A DNA stretch of 64,000 bases from Staphylococcus xylosus NJ. Its GTDB lineage: Bacteria; Bacillota; Bacilli; Staphylococcales; Staphylococcaceae. The translations under genes and the position numbers were made by a program. Under the pieces are notes generated by a model. The model worked only from the letters and a program-made list of their open reading frames with translations, was not told the origin of the DNA and did no database searches. Below are positions 63,248-64,000 of this stretch, piece after piece (position 1 is the stretch's first letter; every line of letters starts with the position of its first letter). The stretch spans positions 1-64,000 of the forward strand of contig NZ_ANMR01000012.1 in assembly GCF_000338275.1 (NCBI RefSeq). The letters run 5' to 3'.

Positions 63248-64000
63248 GTGACTCAACAATTTATCATAATTATTATACTGATTGCATTGGGTTATACATT
63301 AAAGAGGGTTAATTATTTTAAGGCGAATGATAGCCAAGTATTCTCTACCTTAGTATTAAATGTCACTTTGCCTTCGCTAGTAATAGTTAATTTGAATGGT
63401 GCAGAACTTGATTTATCACTTTCAATTTTACCAATAATGATGATTATTTATGGTATTCTTGCCAAGATTATTGTGGTCTGGCTATTTATAAAATATGATA
63501 ACCAAATTCGCGGCGCGACTGGCATGATGATGGCTTCATTGAATATAGGTTTATTTGCTTATCCGCTCGTTGAAGCAATATGGCCACAAACAGGGATGAT
63601 ATATTTTGGTATGGCTGATATAGGTGGGGCTATTATCATGTTTGGTGTAACTTACTTTGTCGGTAGCTATTTTAGTAGCGCCGGCGATAGTTTCGACTTT
63701 AAATATTTAGGGAAAAACTTGCTCAAATCGGTGCCACTTATGACTTATATCATAATGTTTATTTTAAATATGCTTGATATTCATTTTCCAGACCCAGTAA
63801 TTGATTTTTTCTCTGTGTTATCTGGGGCTAATATGCCATTATCAATGATTTTACTAGGTCTGATGTTGAACTTCAGCATTGATAAGAGGTTTTTACCGAT
63901 TGCACTTAAATATTTAGCTATACACTATGGTTTAGGTATACTTGCTGGTTTATTAGTACATTTCTTTTTACCAGTAGAAGATGAGATGATCAAAACAACT
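63248..64000 (+). CDS. Auxin efflux carrier (AEC) family transporter, incomplete
   Basis: The first 251 residues of a membrane transporter that runs off the right end. Starts with GTG at 63248 after GAAAGAAGGAT. The typical AEC segment LNVTLPSLVIVNLNGAELD in TM2 and LGLMLNFSIDKR are present, with about seven hydrophobic helices so far. AEC proteins transport organic acids or amino acids; the substrate here is unknown. It is divergent from the coiled-coil gene. Confidence 0.85.
   Translation, partial: MTQQFIIIIILIALGYTLKRVNYFKANDSQVFSTLVLNVTLPSLVIVNLNGAELDLSLSILPIMMIIYGILAKIIVVWLFIKYDNQIRGATGMMMASLNIGLFAYPLVEAIWPQTGMIYFGMADIGGAIIMFGVTYFVGSYFSSAGDSFDFKYLGKNLLKSVPLMTYIIMFILNMLDIHFPDPVIDFFSVLSGANMPLSMILLGLMLNFSIDKRFLPIALKYLAIHYGLGILAGLLVHFFLPVEDEMIKTT

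Overview
The window is low-GC Firmicute DNA and almost certainly the chromosome of a coagulase-negative Staphylococcus. Gene content and order match the stretch of S. aureus chromosome running, in this direction, from suhB/lcpC through the formate dehydrogenase, ssaA, sarR, fhuD2, the molybdenum cluster and sarV to femX. Many proteins are recognisably staphylococcal (SsaA-type CHAP proteins, SarR, SarV, FhuD2, FmhB/FemX, LcpC). A galRKET operon of the S. carnosus/S. xylosus type and a polar amino acid ABC operon beside an acyl-CoA-dehydrogenase-like enzyme point away from S. aureus, possibly to the S. saprophyticus group; the species is inferred only. No rRNA, tRNA, CRISPR, insertion sequence or prophage was seen.

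Layout. 1-4.1 kb: the start of an unidentified minus-strand gene with a Rex/ArcR-type palindrome upstream, an AAT amino acid permease, a 50-bp tandem repeat array, and secreted alkaline phosphatase. 4.1-8.5 kb: a minus-strand MurNAc recycling operon in transcription order mupG-murQ-murP-murR, with a CcpA site on its promoter. 8.5-12.1 kb: an orphan small protein, a WYL-type regulator, a probable RsaI/RsaOG small RNA with its own cre site, a SuhB-like phosphatase and LcpC. 12.3-20.1 kb: cysteine-type formate dehydrogenase with a DUF1641 partner, a membrane-anchored glucosaminidase, an FAD monooxygenase, a 2-hydroxyacid dehydrogenase and a YkkC/YkkD-like SMR pair. 20.3-26.5 kb: two SsaA-type CHAP hydrolases, each with a WalR box upstream, flanking a DUF4870 protein and an opine-dehydrogenase-like/NhaC pair. 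26.5-38.3 kb: a flavin monooxygenase/DoxX pair, SarR, an EIIC-like membrane protein, a TcyKLMN-like ABC importer divergent from an acyl-CoA-dehydrogenase-like enzyme, FhuD2 behind a Fur box, BioY behind a BirA-type operator, a GNAT protein and FdhD. 38.5-43.3 kb: galRKET. 43.4-53.9 kb: modABC and the molybdenum cofactor genes moeB-moaB / moaC / moeA-mobB-moaE-moaD-mobA-moaA, with a metallo-beta-lactamase-fold protein and a GbsR-like regulator in between. 54.2-64 kb: SarV, a MarR/MFS efflux pair, a glyoxalase-like protein, FemX, a large RND transporter, small membrane and coiled-coil proteins and an incomplete auxin-efflux-carrier-type transporter.

How it fits together. Molybdate uptake (ModABC), molybdopterin synthesis (MoaA, MoaC, MoaD/E, MoeB), molybdenum insertion and dinucleotide formation (MoaB, MoeA, MobA, MobB) and sulfur transfer (FdhD) all serve molybdoenzymes; the only one in this window is FdhA. 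Cell-wall functions recur: MurNAc-6P salvage, glucosaminidase, CHAP hydrolases under WalR, LcpC polymer attachment and FemX interpeptide synthesis. Genes are mostly short transcription units separated by strong intrinsic terminators. The most unusual non-coding structure is a composite double-hairpin repeat, present as a five-unit array at 1.8-2.1 kb and as a single copy at 20.4 kb.
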